A DNA stretch of 64,000 bases from CAWBXL01 sp963837365. Its GTDB lineage: Bacteria > Acidobacteriota > Terriglobia > Terriglobales > Acidobacteriaceae. The notes beneath the pieces were generated by a model. That model did not search any database. It was not told where the DNA came from and saw only the letters and a program-made list of their open reading frames with translations. Positions within the stretch are counted from its first letter, which is position 1. Every line of letters starts with the position of its first letter. Below, in pieces: positions 45,270 to 54,451 of the stretch. A program made the position numbers and the translations under genes. The stretch is from NCBI GenBank assembly GCA_963837365.1, contig CAWIMW010000001.1, positions 868,001 through 932,000 on the forward strand, written 5' to 3'.

Positions 45270-46666
45270 TGGCCACTCTCCAGCCGCGCACGCATGTTCA
45301 CAAGTGAGGTGGCTATTCCGTTGGCCACAGAGGTTTGATATTCCGCCGACTCAAGGCTGGCCGGATCACCGTTGGGCGCAATCTCGATCGCCACCGCGGC
45401 AGTTGCAATGTTGTTCAACGGCCGAATCGGGGCTGCGAGCAATCGTGCCGTGATGTGCTCATTTTGCAATTCCTGGGTCAGACCCGCCGCTGCAACCCGG
45501 CTGAGCGGCAGGAATCCAGCTTGAGCGGTATTCCAGTTAAGGAACGGCCCACTGCTTTCCCCACTGGGCGGTGGCAACCAGCCGGTGTAAATGCGTGCGC
45601 CTTTACCCAGCGAACTGGCATGGATGCAAATGTAAATTCGGGCATGCGCCTGGTTCGCCAAATCCGCGCGCTGGTCCAAACTTAGAGTATTGTCTCCATC
45701 GCGTAAGACTAGAGTCGGCAACCCCCTCGCCTCAAGCAACTGATGCAGGCGGCGGGAAAATTCGAGGGTCACATCTTTCTCCGAGAGCTGATCGCTGAGC
45801 ATTGCCCCGCGTTCTTCTCCCCCGTGGCTGGCGTCGATGATCGCAAACACTGCGTTCGGCTTGCGGACCGCGGGTGTTTCGGTGGATGGAATTGTGCCAG
45901 GCGCCGGTGGGATCTCGCTTGCAAGCGATGGAGCGGAAGCAGCCGGTGCGCTTGGTTCCGAAGCTCTTGTCTGAGCTACCGGAGAAAGCGTAATGGTGCG
46001 TCCGTTGTCGCTGAAGCTGGCAAAGAGCGGCACGCGGGTGTTGACAATGATTTCTGCGGCACCATTGCTCTCCTGATACGTCGCCGAGGGAATGCTCCGG
46101 CTGTCAAACGTCAAATAGGTTAAACTCGGCGGCACCAGCGGTTCATGGGTGAAGAGCATCTGCACCTTACCGGGTTCTGTCGCAATTCTCGGATTGACCG
46201 GAGAGGTGAAATTCATTACCAATGCAGGTGGATTGCTTTCTCCAATCTGCGCTGTGAAGTGGACCGCCACGCTGCCGATGTACAGCCGGCGCGAATTCTC
46301 GTGAAACGTTACCGGCCCCCCCAGGATCTGCGGCAGCAGGGTACTTAGAGAAGCCAGTGGCACCAATCCACGTCCGTTTTCCAATAAGAAATTTGCCGCG
46401 AGACCAACATCGCGGCTTTGAATCCGTGCGCCCCGCGAATTTGCCACGAATTGACTCTCCACATCGTTATAGCGAAGCTTCCATTGCGCACCCGTGGCCT
46501 GCGCGGTCACCCTGCCAAGCGGCTCAAGAATTTCCAGCAATCCCACATAATCGTGACCCTCCCGTTCGAGAACCGGTAGAGAGTAATTCGCCACCAGGGA
46601 ATAGATCGCAATCCGTTTTTCTTCCGAAGCCCCCGGCAGCGATGCGGTGAGCACCACAATCAGCAA
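45266..46666 (-). CDS. N-acetylmuramoyl-L-alanine amidase (Amidase_3) with AMIN-like region
   Basis: The C-terminal half is a zinc amidase that cleaves the peptide stem from peptidoglycan. It has IIDASHGGEERGA, E in SEKDVTLEFSRRL, H in YICIHASSLG and the catalytic E in AVAIEIAPNGDP. The N-terminal half (about 20-230) holds a copper-amine-oxidase-like/AMIN-like region (VGLLEILEPLGRVTA, FLLENGRGLVPLASLSTLLPQIL). A hydrophobic export segment begins the protein. The start is unclear: TTG 46666 gives LLIVVLTASLPG, but the frame reads on upstream as QRQWRQWSGILCLL without any ATG or GTG. An ATT at 46726 has GAGG eight bases before it. Confidence 0.87.
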   Translation of the reverse strand: MLIVVLTASLPGASEEKRIAIYSLVANYSLPVLEREGHDYVGLLEILEPLGRVTAQATGAQWKLRYNDVESQFVANSRGARIQSRDVGLAANFLLENGRGLVPLASLSTLLPQILGGPVTFHENSRRLYIGSVAVHFTAQIGESNPPALVMNFTSPVNPRIATEPGKVQMLFTHEPLVPPSLTYLTFDSRSIPSATYQESNGAAEIIVNTRVPLFASFSDNGRTITLSPVAQTRASEPSAPAASAPSLASEIPPAPGTIPSTETPAVRKPNAVFAIIDASHGGEERGAMLSDQLSEKDVTLEFSRRLHQLLEARGLPTLVLRDGDNTLSLDQRADLANQAHARIYICIHASSLGKGARIYTGWLPPPSGESSGPFLNWNTAQAGFLPLSRVAAAGLTQELQNEHITARLLAAPIRPLNNIATAAVAIEIAPNGDPASLESAEYQTSVANGIATSLVNMRARLESGQ

Positions 46667-46790
46667 ACATAAAATCCCGCTCCACTGGCGCCACTGTCGC
46701 TGTGCGTGGTGTGGAACAACTGGAATGGTGATGTCCTCGACAGGCCAGGCCCGCTCAGGACATCTTATATTTAATCGCCCAGGGTTTCAG

Positions 46791-48095
46791 CTAGTCCAGT
46801 GCATAGGTGGTAAAGCCACTGATCATCTTGGGGAAAAAATCAGTGGACTTCTGCGGCATCACTTCTCCGGCAAAGGCAATATCGCGCACCTGTTCGATCT
46901 TGGCCGGATTCATCAGGAAGGTCACATTGGCGGAACCGCGCCGCACCTGCGCCAATGCTTCGCCGGCGTCACGGATGTAGCTGAGGTTTTGCTGGTTGCG
47001 GATGGATTCTTCCGACAAGCCGAGCACCCCTTCGAGCAGGCACTTGTGCAACTGCACCACGTCCAGCGATTGCTGTCGCACTGACAGACCGGCCAACACA
47101 CTCGCACCCGCTGACTTGGGGGCATCCATCAGAAACGCACGGTTGTGAGTAACAGCTAACAGCGCAGTACTCTGGCTGCCGGCATCGCGCAGAATCTTGA
47201 CGGCTTCTGCTGCGTCAAACTCAGGATCAATTTCCTTCACTTTGAAATAGGCCTTGGCGCCGTCCCGGAGTGCGTCGGACACAAAATCTGTCAATCCATG
47301 GACCACCCGATGCGTGGGCAGAATCACCAATCCGGGCCGGTCCATGTTGACGAAGGTCATAACCGTGAATTCATAGCCTGCCTCTGGATTTGTACTCCCC
47401 CCCGCTGCCGCCCGGCACTCATTCCTGTAGCTGAGCGATGTCTCATAGCGATGGTGCCCATCGGCGATGATGAGCTTTTTGTCCGCCATCTTGTTCTGGA
47501 CTAACTGAATCAGTCTGGGGTCTGAAATCTTCCAAACCTTGTGCGCGACCGCGTACTCGTCAGTTGTTTCCATGTCCGGCGTAGTACTAGGGTTCAACGC
47601 TCCGTCAATCTCAGACGCCGGATCGCTATACAACATGAAAATTTGTTCGAAGTGCGCTTTGGTGGCCCGCAGCAAGTCCAGCCGGTCGGCCTTAGGCTTG
47701 GAAAGGGTCTGCTCGTGGCGGTAGACGACCCGGTTGGCATAGTCTTCCAACCGGCCCAGCGCAATAAACCCCGTTCGCTCTAATCTCTCAGTCCCGCCCG
47801 GAACCGCAAACTGTTGCACATAAAGATAAATTGATGGCTCCGCGTCCGGTTTCAACACGCCTTCGCGGCGCCACTCGGCAAAATATTTCGCGGCCCGGGT
47901 ATAGACATTGTTTTCAGCATGATCCGATGCGTCTTTTTTCCCCAGCACAATCCGAACCAAATTGTAAGGACTTGCATCGTAATAGTGCTCCTGCATGGCA
48001 GAGGTGATCTTGTCATAAGGTTGGGTAACAGTTTTGGACAGTGTGACCTTCGAAGGGTCATAGCGGAGCGCACGAAAGGGTGAAATATGGGCCAT
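46791..48095 (-). CDS. DUF1015 family protein
   Basis: This 434-residue protein has the family opening AHISPFRALRYDP with a nearby TVTQPYDKIT, the nucleotide- or metal-like motif LIIADGHHRYETSLSYRNE (~residue 220), and MTFVNMDRPGLVILPTHRVV. DUF1015 proteins are conserved in many bacteria, often near serine-biosynthesis genes, but have no firmly known function. The ATG at 48095 is preferred over the open frame to 48164 because the family starts with MA-I-x-PF. Confidence 0.88.
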   Translation of the reverse strand: MAHISPFRALRYDPSKVTLSKTVTQPYDKITSAMQEHYYDASPYNLVRIVLGKKDASDHAENNVYTRAAKYFAEWRREGVLKPDAEPSIYLYVQQFAVPGGTERLERTGFIALGRLEDYANRVVYRHEQTLSKPKADRLDLLRATKAHFEQIFMLYSDPASEIDGALNPSTTPDMETTDEYAVAHKVWKISDPRLIQLVQNKMADKKLIIADGHHRYETSLSYRNECRAAAGGSTNPEAGYEFTVMTFVNMDRPGLVILPTHRVVHGLTDFVSDALRDGAKAYFKVKEIDPEFDAAEAVKILRDAGSQSTALLAVTHNRAFLMDAPKSAGASVLAGLSVRQQSLDVVQLHKCLLEGVLGLSEESIRNQQNLSYIRDAGEALAQVRRGSANVTFLMNPAKIEQVRDIAFAGEVMPQKSTDFFPKMISGFTTYALD

Positions 48096-48318
48096 AGTGA
48101 AATTGAGATTGTACAGGATTCTTTCTATGGCATGTCCCTTGCTGAGCAAGGCTTTGCAGGTCAATGATAGGGGCTTGCAGGAATCGGAAAAAGTCTTGGC
48201 TGCACGCGCAAGTAGCGTGCTAGTATCTGCTCAATGAGGTTTTTCGACCCTTTCTGGTGGGTGTGGGTCGGCATCTGGTCCAGCTAACCGGGTGTTTTCC
48301 AGTGTTGAGGAGGCGCCT

Positions 48319-49335
48319 ATGCCGCCTATCAAACGTCGGGTTCTTCGCCTTTCCGTTCTGGCCCTACTCGTTGTGTGCAGCGCTCCTCTCCTTCTGCCTG
48401 CCCAAACTCTTAGCGACGACGTTCATATCACTCCACGCCCTCAGCCGGTGCAGCCCGAAGCGGCAAGTCCAATCGTCGACGCCGCTCTTAAATCCCACAG
48501 CAAACCGATCAAGGTGGATGTGGACCTGGTTCTCGTGCCAGTCACTATTACTGATCCCATGAACCGGCTGGTCACCGGTCTAGACAAGGAAAACTTCAAT
48601 ATCCTTGAAGGAAAAGAGCCGCAGGAGATCCGCCACTTCTCCAGCGAAGATGCTCCCGTTTCGCTGGGCGTGATCTTCGATCTCAGCGGCAGCATGAACA
48701 GCAAGATCGAGCGTGCCCGGGAAGCGATCCTCGAATTCTTTAAGACCGCGAATCCGCAGGATGAATTCTTCCTGATTACTTTTGCCGACAAGCCGGAACA
48801 GCTTTCTGACTTCACCCAATCCGTAGACGACATTCAGGGAAAACTGGTCTACACCGTCCCCAAAGGCCGCACCGCCTTGCTGGATGCCATTTATCTGGGC
48901 ATCAACAAGATGCACCAGGCAAAATATCAAAAGCGCGCATTATTGATTATTTCCGATGGCGGTGATAATCACAGCCGCTATACGGAAAATGAAATCAGAT
49001 CGGTAGTGAAAGAAGCCGATGTGCAGATTTACGCCATTGGCGTTTACGACCACTATTTTGCCAGCGCCGAAGAAAGATACGGCCCGGTGTTGTTGAGCGA
49101 TATCGCCGATCTCACCGGCGGGCGGGCCTACACCATCGATAATCCCAACGACCTGGCCGACGTCGCTACAAAAATAGGTATCGAGCTACGCAACCAATAT
49201 GTCATCGGATACCGTCCAAAGAACCCGGCCCATGACGGCAAATGGCGTAAGATAAAAGTGAAGTTAATTCCGCCAAAAGGGTTACCGCCGCTCAGGGTGT
49301 ATGCCAAAACGGGTTACTATGCTCCTTCGCAATAG
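48319..49335 (+). CDS. VWFA-related protein, secreted (first of an overlapping pair)
   Basis: A signal peptide (VLRLSVLALLVVCSAPLLLPAQ) precedes a linker and a von Willebrand factor A domain at about residues 120-310. The metal-ion-dependent adhesion site is DLSGSMNSK with T and D further on (RTALLDAIYLG, IISDGGDNHS). YVIGYRPKNPAHDGKWRKIKVKL near the end is typical of the acidobacterial VWFA-related family. It probably binds a protein or matrix partner outside the cell. AGGAGG lies six bases before the ATG at 48319. The next gene starts 17 bases inside its 3' end. Confidence 0.88.
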   Translation: MPPIKRRVLRLSVLALLVVCSAPLLLPAQTLSDDVHITPRPQPVQPEAASPIVDAALKSHSKPIKVDVDLVLVPVTITDPMNRLVTGLDKENFNILEGKEPQEIRHFSSEDAPVSLGVIFDLSGSMNSKIERAREAILEFFKTANPQDEFFLITFADKPEQLSDFTQSVDDIQGKLVYTVPKGRTALLDAIYLGINKMHQAKYQKRALLIISDGGDNHSRYTENEIRSVVKEADVQIYAIGVYDHYFASAEERYGPVLLSDIADLTGGRAYTIDNPNDLADVATKIGIELRNQYVIGYRPKNPAHDGKWRKIKVKLIPPKGLPPLRVYAKTGYYAPSQ

Positions 49336-50356
49336 CCGAGTCTTAGTTTTCCTTGCCTTCCTAGTTGTTGCTTTGACTGAATTGCCCGGGCAGGATACTT
49401 CTGCCCAGCCTCCTGAAGCGGCCCAGCCGCAGACAGCCCCCTCGCCATCGGCTCCCACGCAGTTGCCCGATGCTCAAGGCACGGAACCCGCGCAGGATCA
49501 GTCCGGTTTTGTTTTCAAGACCCACGCGGAAGAAGTAGTTCTACACGTGACCGTAGTAGACAAAGACCGCAGGATGGTTACCAACCTGGACCGCAATGCC
49601 TTTACCGTCATGGAGGACGGCAAACCGCAGCCGATCACTCTATTTCGTCACGAAGATATCCCGGTTGCCATGGGGATCGTCATTGATAATTCCGGCTCCA
49701 TGCGCGATAAGCGGGTAAAGGTGGGCAAAGCAGCGCTGAACCTGGTCCGCGCCAGCAATCCCCAAGACGAAGTTTTTGTAGTTAATTTCAACGACGACTA
49801 CTACCTCGACCAGGATTTCACCAGTGACATCAAGAAGCTGAAAGAAGCCCTGGAAAAAATTGACACCAAAGGTGGCACCGCTCTCTACGACGCGATTGTG
49901 GCCTCCTGGCAAAGTGAACTCAAGAACGCCAAACGGCAAAAGAAAATACTTTTCATCGTGACCGACGGTTACGATGATGCCAGCCGGAAATCGCTGGAGG
50001 AAACGGTCGAATTGCTGCAAGTGGAGAACGGCCCGACGCTCTACGCTATCGGCATCCTGGGCGAGGAAGAGCATCCCAAGCGTGCCAAGCGGGCTTTGCA
50101 GATTCTGGCTGAGCGCACCGGCGGGATTGCCTATTTCCCCAAGACGGTTGACGAAGTGGATGACATCAGCCGCAGCGTAGCGCGCGACATCCGCAATCAG
50201 TATTCGATCGTCTATAGGCCAACCACGCCGCAATCCCAGGGTGGATATCGCACCATTCAAGTCAATGTAAAGGCCAAAGGTTACAGCCGACTGGTTGCCC
50301 GTACCCGCAGCGGCTACTATGCCGGCCAGCAACGCAGCACCAGCGGCACCCAATAG
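49319..50356 (+). CDS. VWFA-related protein, secreted (second of an overlapping pair)
   Basis: It has the same layout as its neighbour: a signal peptide (VLVFLAFLVVALTELPGQ), a Pro/Ala/Gln-rich linker (SAQPPEAAQPQTAPSPSAPT) and a VWA domain with DNSGSMRDKR, GGTALYDAIVASW and IVTDGYDDAS. It ends with YSIVYRPTTPQSQGGYRTIQVNV and YYAGQQ. The two genes are clear paralogues and overlap by 17 bases, so they are translationally linked. I infer that the products may form a heteromeric complex. Confidence 0.88.
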   Translation: MLLRNSRVLVFLAFLVVALTELPGQDTSAQPPEAAQPQTAPSPSAPTQLPDAQGTEPAQDQSGFVFKTHAEEVVLHVTVVDKDRRMVTNLDRNAFTVMEDGKPQPITLFRHEDIPVAMGIVIDNSGSMRDKRVKVGKAALNLVRASNPQDEVFVVNFNDDYYLDQDFTSDIKKLKEALEKIDTKGGTALYDAIVASWQSELKNAKRQKKILFIVTDGYDDASRKSLEETVELLQVENGPTLYAIGILGEEEHPKRAKRALQILAERTGGIAYFPKTVDEVDDISRSVARDIRNQYSIVYRPTTPQSQGGYRTIQVNVKAKGYSRLVARTRSGYYAGQQRSTSGTQ

Positions 50357-50413
50357 TATGGGTGCGTCCCCACAGTCAATTGACGCTCGCACCATTCACC
50401 CTTAATCTGGAGA

Positions 50414-51358
50414 GTGACAGAGAAGCCCATCCCCGGTTTGCGTGTTGCAGATGACATCACACAACTAGTCGGCCGTACTCCTCTTCTGAAATTTGGCCGC
50501 ATCGTACCGCCGGCATCCGCCGATGTTTTTGCCAAGCTGGAATATCTGAATCCCGGTGGCAGCATTAAGGACCGGGCCGCTCTGGGAATCATTCAAAAAG
50601 CCGAAGAGCAGGGTCTGCTCAGGCCAGGCAGTACCATCGTTGAAGCTACCGCGGGCAATACCGGCATTGGTTTGGCGCTGATCGGAGTGAACCGCGGATA
50701 CAAAGTCGCATTCTTCGTGCCGGAACGCATGTCGGAAGAGAAAGTCACCATCATGCGCGCCTTGGGTGCAGCGGTGACTCGGACTCCGGACAGTGAAGGC
50801 ATGGCCGGCGCCATCCGCCGCGCTCAGGAATATACCGCTGCCTGCAAGGGCTTTATGGCCCGCCAGTTCGAAAACCCCGCCAACCCCGATTTCCATGGTC
50901 AGACGACCGCAGCCGAGATTTTTCAGCAGATGGATGGCCGGATTGATGCGGTGGTCATCGGGGCTGGAACAGCCGGGACCTTTACCGGAGTAGCACGATA
51001 CGTAAAGGAAAAATTACCCAAGGCTCTTGCCATAGCGGTAGAAACGCAAGGCTCAGTTCTGGGAGGCGGCCCGCCAGGTAAACACAAGGTGGAAGGCATT
51101 GGTTCCAGTTTTATTCCCAAGAATTTCGACCAGACGGTCTGTGATGAAATCATCATGGTGAGTGACGACGACGCTTTCGCAACCGTGAAGAAATTAGCAG
51201 CGCTCGAAGGTGTGCTGGCCGGCTCCAGCAGCGGAGCGAATGTATTTGCGGCATTGCAAGCGGCAAAGAAGCTAGGTGCTGGAAAGCGAGTGGTAACCGT
51301 CGTCCCAGATTCCGCCGAGCGCTACTTGTCGAAGAAGATTTTCGAAGGTGGGATTTAA
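50414..51358 (+). CDS. Cysteine synthase / cystathionine beta-synthase family PLP enzyme
   Basis: This 314-residue fold-type-II PLP enzyme has LVGRTPLLKF, the PLP lysine in NPGGSIKDRAA, the substrate loop EATAGNTGIGLA, the phosphate-binding GAGTAGTFTG, and the SSSGANVFAA Ser loop. Such enzymes make cysteine from O-acetylserine and sulfide or cystathionine from serine and homocysteine. No C-terminal CBS pair is present. The adjacent gamma-synthase/lyase suggests transsulfuration rather than direct sulfide assimilation. The start is GTG; the GGAG immediately upstream is closer than usual. Confidence 0.9.
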   Translation: MTEKPIPGLRVADDITQLVGRTPLLKFGRIVPPASADVFAKLEYLNPGGSIKDRAALGIIQKAEEQGLLRPGSTIVEATAGNTGIGLALIGVNRGYKVAFFVPERMSEEKVTIMRALGAAVTRTPDSEGMAGAIRRAQEYTAACKGFMARQFENPANPDFHGQTTAAEIFQQMDGRIDAVVIGAGTAGTFTGVARYVKEKLPKALAIAVETQGSVLGGGPPGKHKVEGIGSSFIPKNFDQTVCDEIIMVSDDDAFATVKKLAALEGVLAGSSSGANVFAALQAAKKLGAGKRVVTVVPDSAERYLSKKIFEGGI

Positions 51359-51390
51359 CCGAGAACTGACATCCGAGAACTGAGAACTAG
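51358..51390. repeat. GAGAACTG micro-repeat
   Basis: CCGAGAACTGACATCCGAGAAC followed by TGAGAACTAG: three spaced copies of GAGAACT in the short gap between the two sulfur-metabolism genes. See also 21483, 34258, 44553. Confidence 0.6.
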
Positions 51391-51423
51391 ATTATTCCCC
51401 CTCATTTCGGATTTAGGAACGAT

Positions 51424-52581
51424 ATGAAAAGGCAAACAACTCCCGGCTTCGCCACCCGCGCCATCCACTCCGGCCAGGAGCCTGATCCACTCACCGGAGC
51501 CGTCACCGTACCCATCTACCCCACGTCCACCTATGTTCAGCAGGGAATCGGCGAACACAAGGGCTACGAATACTCCCGCGTTTCAAATCCCACGCGGGAC
51601 CGCCTGGAAACCAACCTTGCCGCGCTTGAGGGTGGAGTAGCCGCCAAAGTCTTTGCCAGCGGCATGGCGGCGATTAACGCCATCTTCAGCATGTTGAAAG
51701 CTGGTGACCATATCGTCTGCGGCCACGATCTCTACGGCGGCGTTCCGCGCTTATGCAACCAGGTGCTGGCTGAATTTGGCCTGAAATTCAGTTACGTCAA
51801 CACCACCGACCCAGCCAATGTCGAGCGCGCTATCCGCAAGAACACGCGCATGGTGTACATCGAGACCCCGACCAATCCGCTGATGTCGGTCAGCGATATC
51901 AAAGCCATCAGCCGCATCTGCCGCAGCAGAAAAGTTGACTTGGTCGTGGACAACACCTTCATGTCCCCCTATTTCCAGCAGCCGCTAGCTCTGGGGGCGG
52001 ACATGTCGGTCCATTCCACCACCAAATTTTTGAATGGTCACAGCGATGGGCTTGGCGGAGTAGTGATTTGTGCGAAACAGGAACACGCGGACAAGCTGGC
52101 CTTCCTGCAAAAGGCCGCAGGCGCGATTCTCTCTCCGTTTGAGTGCTGGCTGGTGCTGCGCGGCGTCAAGACGCTCGCCGTCCGCATGGAGCAGCACGAC
52201 CGCAACGGCAGGGCGGTAGCCGACTTCCTGGCCACTCACAAAAAGGTAAAAAAGGTCTTCTACCCCGGGTTGATGGACCATCCCCAATACCAACTGGCTT
52301 GCCGGCAGATGAGTGGTTTCGGCTCCATGATTACTTTTGAAACCGGCTCTCTTGCCAACGCCAAAAAAATGCTGAAGAAAGCCCGAATCTGTTCGCTGGG
52401 AGAATCGCTGGGCGGAGTAGAAACGTTAATCTCTCATCCCGCCACTATGACCCACGCCGCATTAGGAGAAAAGGGAAGAAAAGCTATCGGCATCACCGAC
52501 GGCATGGTGCGGATCTCCGTAGGAATCGAAGATTTGAATGACATCATCGACGATCTCGATCAAGCTCTAGCCGCCGTGTAG
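51424..52581 (+). CDS. Cystathionine gamma-synthase / gamma-lyase family PLP enzyme
   Basis: This 385-residue Cys/Met metabolism enzyme has GFATRAIHSGQEPDP, YEYSRVSNPTRDRLE, ALEGGVAAKVFASGMAAI, IETPTNPLMSVSDI, the PLP lysine in HSTTKFLNGHSDGLGG and SLGGVETLISHPATMTHA. It either makes cystathionine from homoserine ester and cysteine or breaks it to cysteine; the two cannot be told apart by eye. With the preceding gene, a reverse transsulfuration pair (homocysteine to cysteine) is the best reading. AGGA lies six bases before the ATG. Confidence 0.93.
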   Translation: MKRQTTPGFATRAIHSGQEPDPLTGAVTVPIYPTSTYVQQGIGEHKGYEYSRVSNPTRDRLETNLAALEGGVAAKVFASGMAAINAIFSMLKAGDHIVCGHDLYGGVPRLCNQVLAEFGLKFSYVNTTDPANVERAIRKNTRMVYIETPTNPLMSVSDIKAISRICRSRKVDLVVDNTFMSPYFQQPLALGADMSVHSTTKFLNGHSDGLGGVVICAKQEHADKLAFLQKAAGAILSPFECWLVLRGVKTLAVRMEQHDRNGRAVADFLATHKKVKKVFYPGLMDHPQYQLACRQMSGFGSMITFETGSLANAKKMLKKARICSLGESLGGVETLISHPATMTHAALGEKGRKAIGITDGMVRISVGIEDLNDIIDDLDQALAAV

Positions 52582-52671
52582 CGCGGGCACTCCTGCCCGC
52601 GCTGCCGGCGGTGCCGTAAATGTTGAAGCATTTGTACTACTGCCGGCAGGGCGGACAAGAGTGTCCGCCCT
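52580..52671. repeat. Paired GC hairpins in a composite repeat
   Basis: The first hairpin is AGCGCGGGCA-CTCC-TGCCCGCGCT (52580-52603). The second is AGGGCGGACA-AGAG-TGTCCGCCCT (52648-52671), in inverse orientation. They are joined by a spacer with GCCGGCGG and CTGCCGGC as inverted arms. The element is immediately between two converging genes, and its last base overlaps the cutA stop codon. It may act as a bidirectional terminator. Confidence 0.7.
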
Positions 52672-52987
52672 ACGCAACCGATTCCTCAATCCAGCGCAAA
52701 TACTCCACCCCGCCGTCCTCTACCGCCAAACTGATGCACTCGGGCATCTCATAAGAGTGCAGATTCTTAATTGCCTCGCAGACCTGTGCAAACACTGTTC
52801 TTGTGGTCTTGATTACCAGCAAACATTCTCCGCTTTCTTCAATCTTGTTCTTCCACCGGTACACCGATTTGATGTTAGGGAGAATATTCACGCAGGCTGC
52901 CAACCGCCTCTCAACTAACGAACGCGCAATCTGGTTGGCCTCTGCTTCAGACCCGGCAGTGCTGAGGACGAGGATTTTGTCAGTCAT
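52670..52987 (-). CDS. cutA: Divalent-cation tolerance protein CutA
   Basis: This 105-residue protein shows the CutA1 pattern KILVLSTAGSEAEANQIARSLVERRLAACVNILP, the SVYRWKNKIEESGECLLVIKT strand, and LHSYEMPECISLAVEDGG. CutA1 is a very stable trimer of the PII-like fold, linked to copper tolerance; the exact role is unclear. The open frame extends upstream to 53020, but ATG 52987 gives the canonical start. Confidence 0.95.
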   Translation of the reverse strand: MTDKILVLSTAGSEAEANQIARSLVERRLAACVNILPNIKSVYRWKNKIEESGECLLVIKTTRTVFAQVCEAIKNLHSYEMPECISLAVEDGGVEYLRWIEESVA

Positions 52988-53044
52988 ATAGAATCGCTTT
53001 CTGATTTTACGGCACTTCAATTCTTACCCGGGGTAAAGATTTCC

Positions 53045-54451
53045 ATGGCCACGCAAATCAAGTTCGGTACCTCAGGCTGGCGCGCAATCGTCGCCGAGGA
53101 GTTTACCTTCGCCAACGTCCGACGGGCAATGCACGGGATTGCCCGTTACGTGGTTTCACAGAAGCCTTCGGGAGCGCGCGTCATCCTAGGCCGTGATCCC
53201 AGGTTCTTAGGCGAGACATTTTGTGAAATCTCGGCACAGATTCTCGCCTCGTATGGAATCACTCCACTGGTGATTGCCGAGGCCGCGCCAACTCCGGCCA
53301 TATCGTATGCAGTCATTCAAGAAGGCGCGGATGGCGCCGTAAACTTCACCGCTTCGCACAATCCGCCGGAATACAACGGCATTAAGTTCTCCACCCCGGA
53401 TGGAGCACCCGCCCTGCCCGAGATCACGAAAAGGATTGAAGCGGAAATCGAATCCCTGGACCAGAATCAGGGTCTCGGCCCCGCCACCAACCCTCCGGCT
53501 GCAAAGCCGCTCGAACCTCGTGGGATGTATCTCTCCCGTCTTAACCAGCTCGTAGATTTCGCTGTCATAAAAAAGGCCGGTTTGCGTGTAGGCTTCGATC
53601 CCTTCTGGGGAGCCGCCCGTGGATACTCCGACTCGCTGCTTCGCGAAAATGGCGTAGACACCTTCACGGTCCACGACATCCGCGACGTACTTTTCGGTGG
53701 CCACGCCCCCGAACCCGACGACCATCTTCTCGGAGAGCTCCGCACCAAGATGAAAGAGAAAAAAGCCCACATCGGGATAGCCACCGACGGCGACGCCGAC
53801 CGCTTCGGCATCGTGGATGAAGACGGCACCTTCATGCAGCCCAACTATGTCATCGCGCTGCTGTTCGATTATCTGGTGGAAAGCCGGGGCTGGAAGAACG
53901 GGGTGGGGAAGTCGGTTGCCACCACGAACTTGGTCAACGCTCTGGCCAAGCATCACAAAATCGAACTTCACGAAACTCCCGTAGGCTTCAAATACATTGG
54001 GGAGCTGATCAAGCAGGACAAAATCGTCATCGGAGGCGAGGAGAGCGCCGGGCTCTCCATACGCCACCACGTCCCCGAAAAAGATGGGGTCCTCGCCGGA
54101 CTCCTCTGCTGCGAAGCTGTCGCCCGCCGGGGAAAATCATTAGGGCAGCAATTAAAGGAGCTATTTGTCAAAGTTGGTTCCTTCTACCCACAACGGGAGA
54201 ACTTCCGCTTGACCCCGGAAGTGAAAGCAAAGTTTACTGAGAAGTTACGTCTCGAACCCAGCGAATTTTTGGGCCGCAAGATCGATGAGGTCGTGCGGAC
54301 CGACGGACTCAAGCTGGTGTTCGCGAACAGTTCATGGGTGTGCTATCGCCTGTCAGGAACAGAACCAGTTGTACGGGTCTACTCCGAGGCCGGCAGCCCT
54401 GGTGAACTGGAAAAACTCAGCGCCGCCGCCAAGCAATGGATCTTCGAGTAA
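53045..54451 (+). CDS. Phosphoglucomutase / phosphomannomutase family alpha-D-phosphohexomutase
   Basis: The 468-residue enzyme has IKFGTSGWRAIVAEEF, the active-site serine in TASHNPPEYNGIKF, the metal-binding ATDGDADRFGIVDEDG, the sugar-binding GGEESAGLSIRHH and the phosphate-binding CYRLSGTEPVVRVYSE. It interconverts hexose 1- and 6-phosphates. The sugar (glucose, mannose or glucosamine) is not certain from the motifs; the GEESAGLS loop fits glucose or mannose. The downstream FtsB-like gene overlaps its 3' end by 16 bases. Confidence 0.92.
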   Translation: MATQIKFGTSGWRAIVAEEFTFANVRRAMHGIARYVVSQKPSGARVILGRDPRFLGETFCEISAQILASYGITPLVIAEAAPTPAISYAVIQEGADGAVNFTASHNPPEYNGIKFSTPDGAPALPEITKRIEAEIESLDQNQGLGPATNPPAAKPLEPRGMYLSRLNQLVDFAVIKKAGLRVGFDPFWGAARGYSDSLLRENGVDTFTVHDIRDVLFGGHAPEPDDHLLGELRTKMKEKKAHIGIATDGDADRFGIVDEDGTFMQPNYVIALLFDYLVESRGWKNGVGKSVATTNLVNALAKHHKIELHETPVGFKYIGELIKQDKIVIGGEESAGLSIRHHVPEKDGVLAGLLCCEAVARRGKSLGQQLKELFVKVGSFYPQRENFRLTPEVKAKFTEKLRLEPSEFLGRKIDEVVRTDGLKLVFANSSWVCYRLSGTEPVVRVYSEAGSPGELEKLSAAAKQWIFE

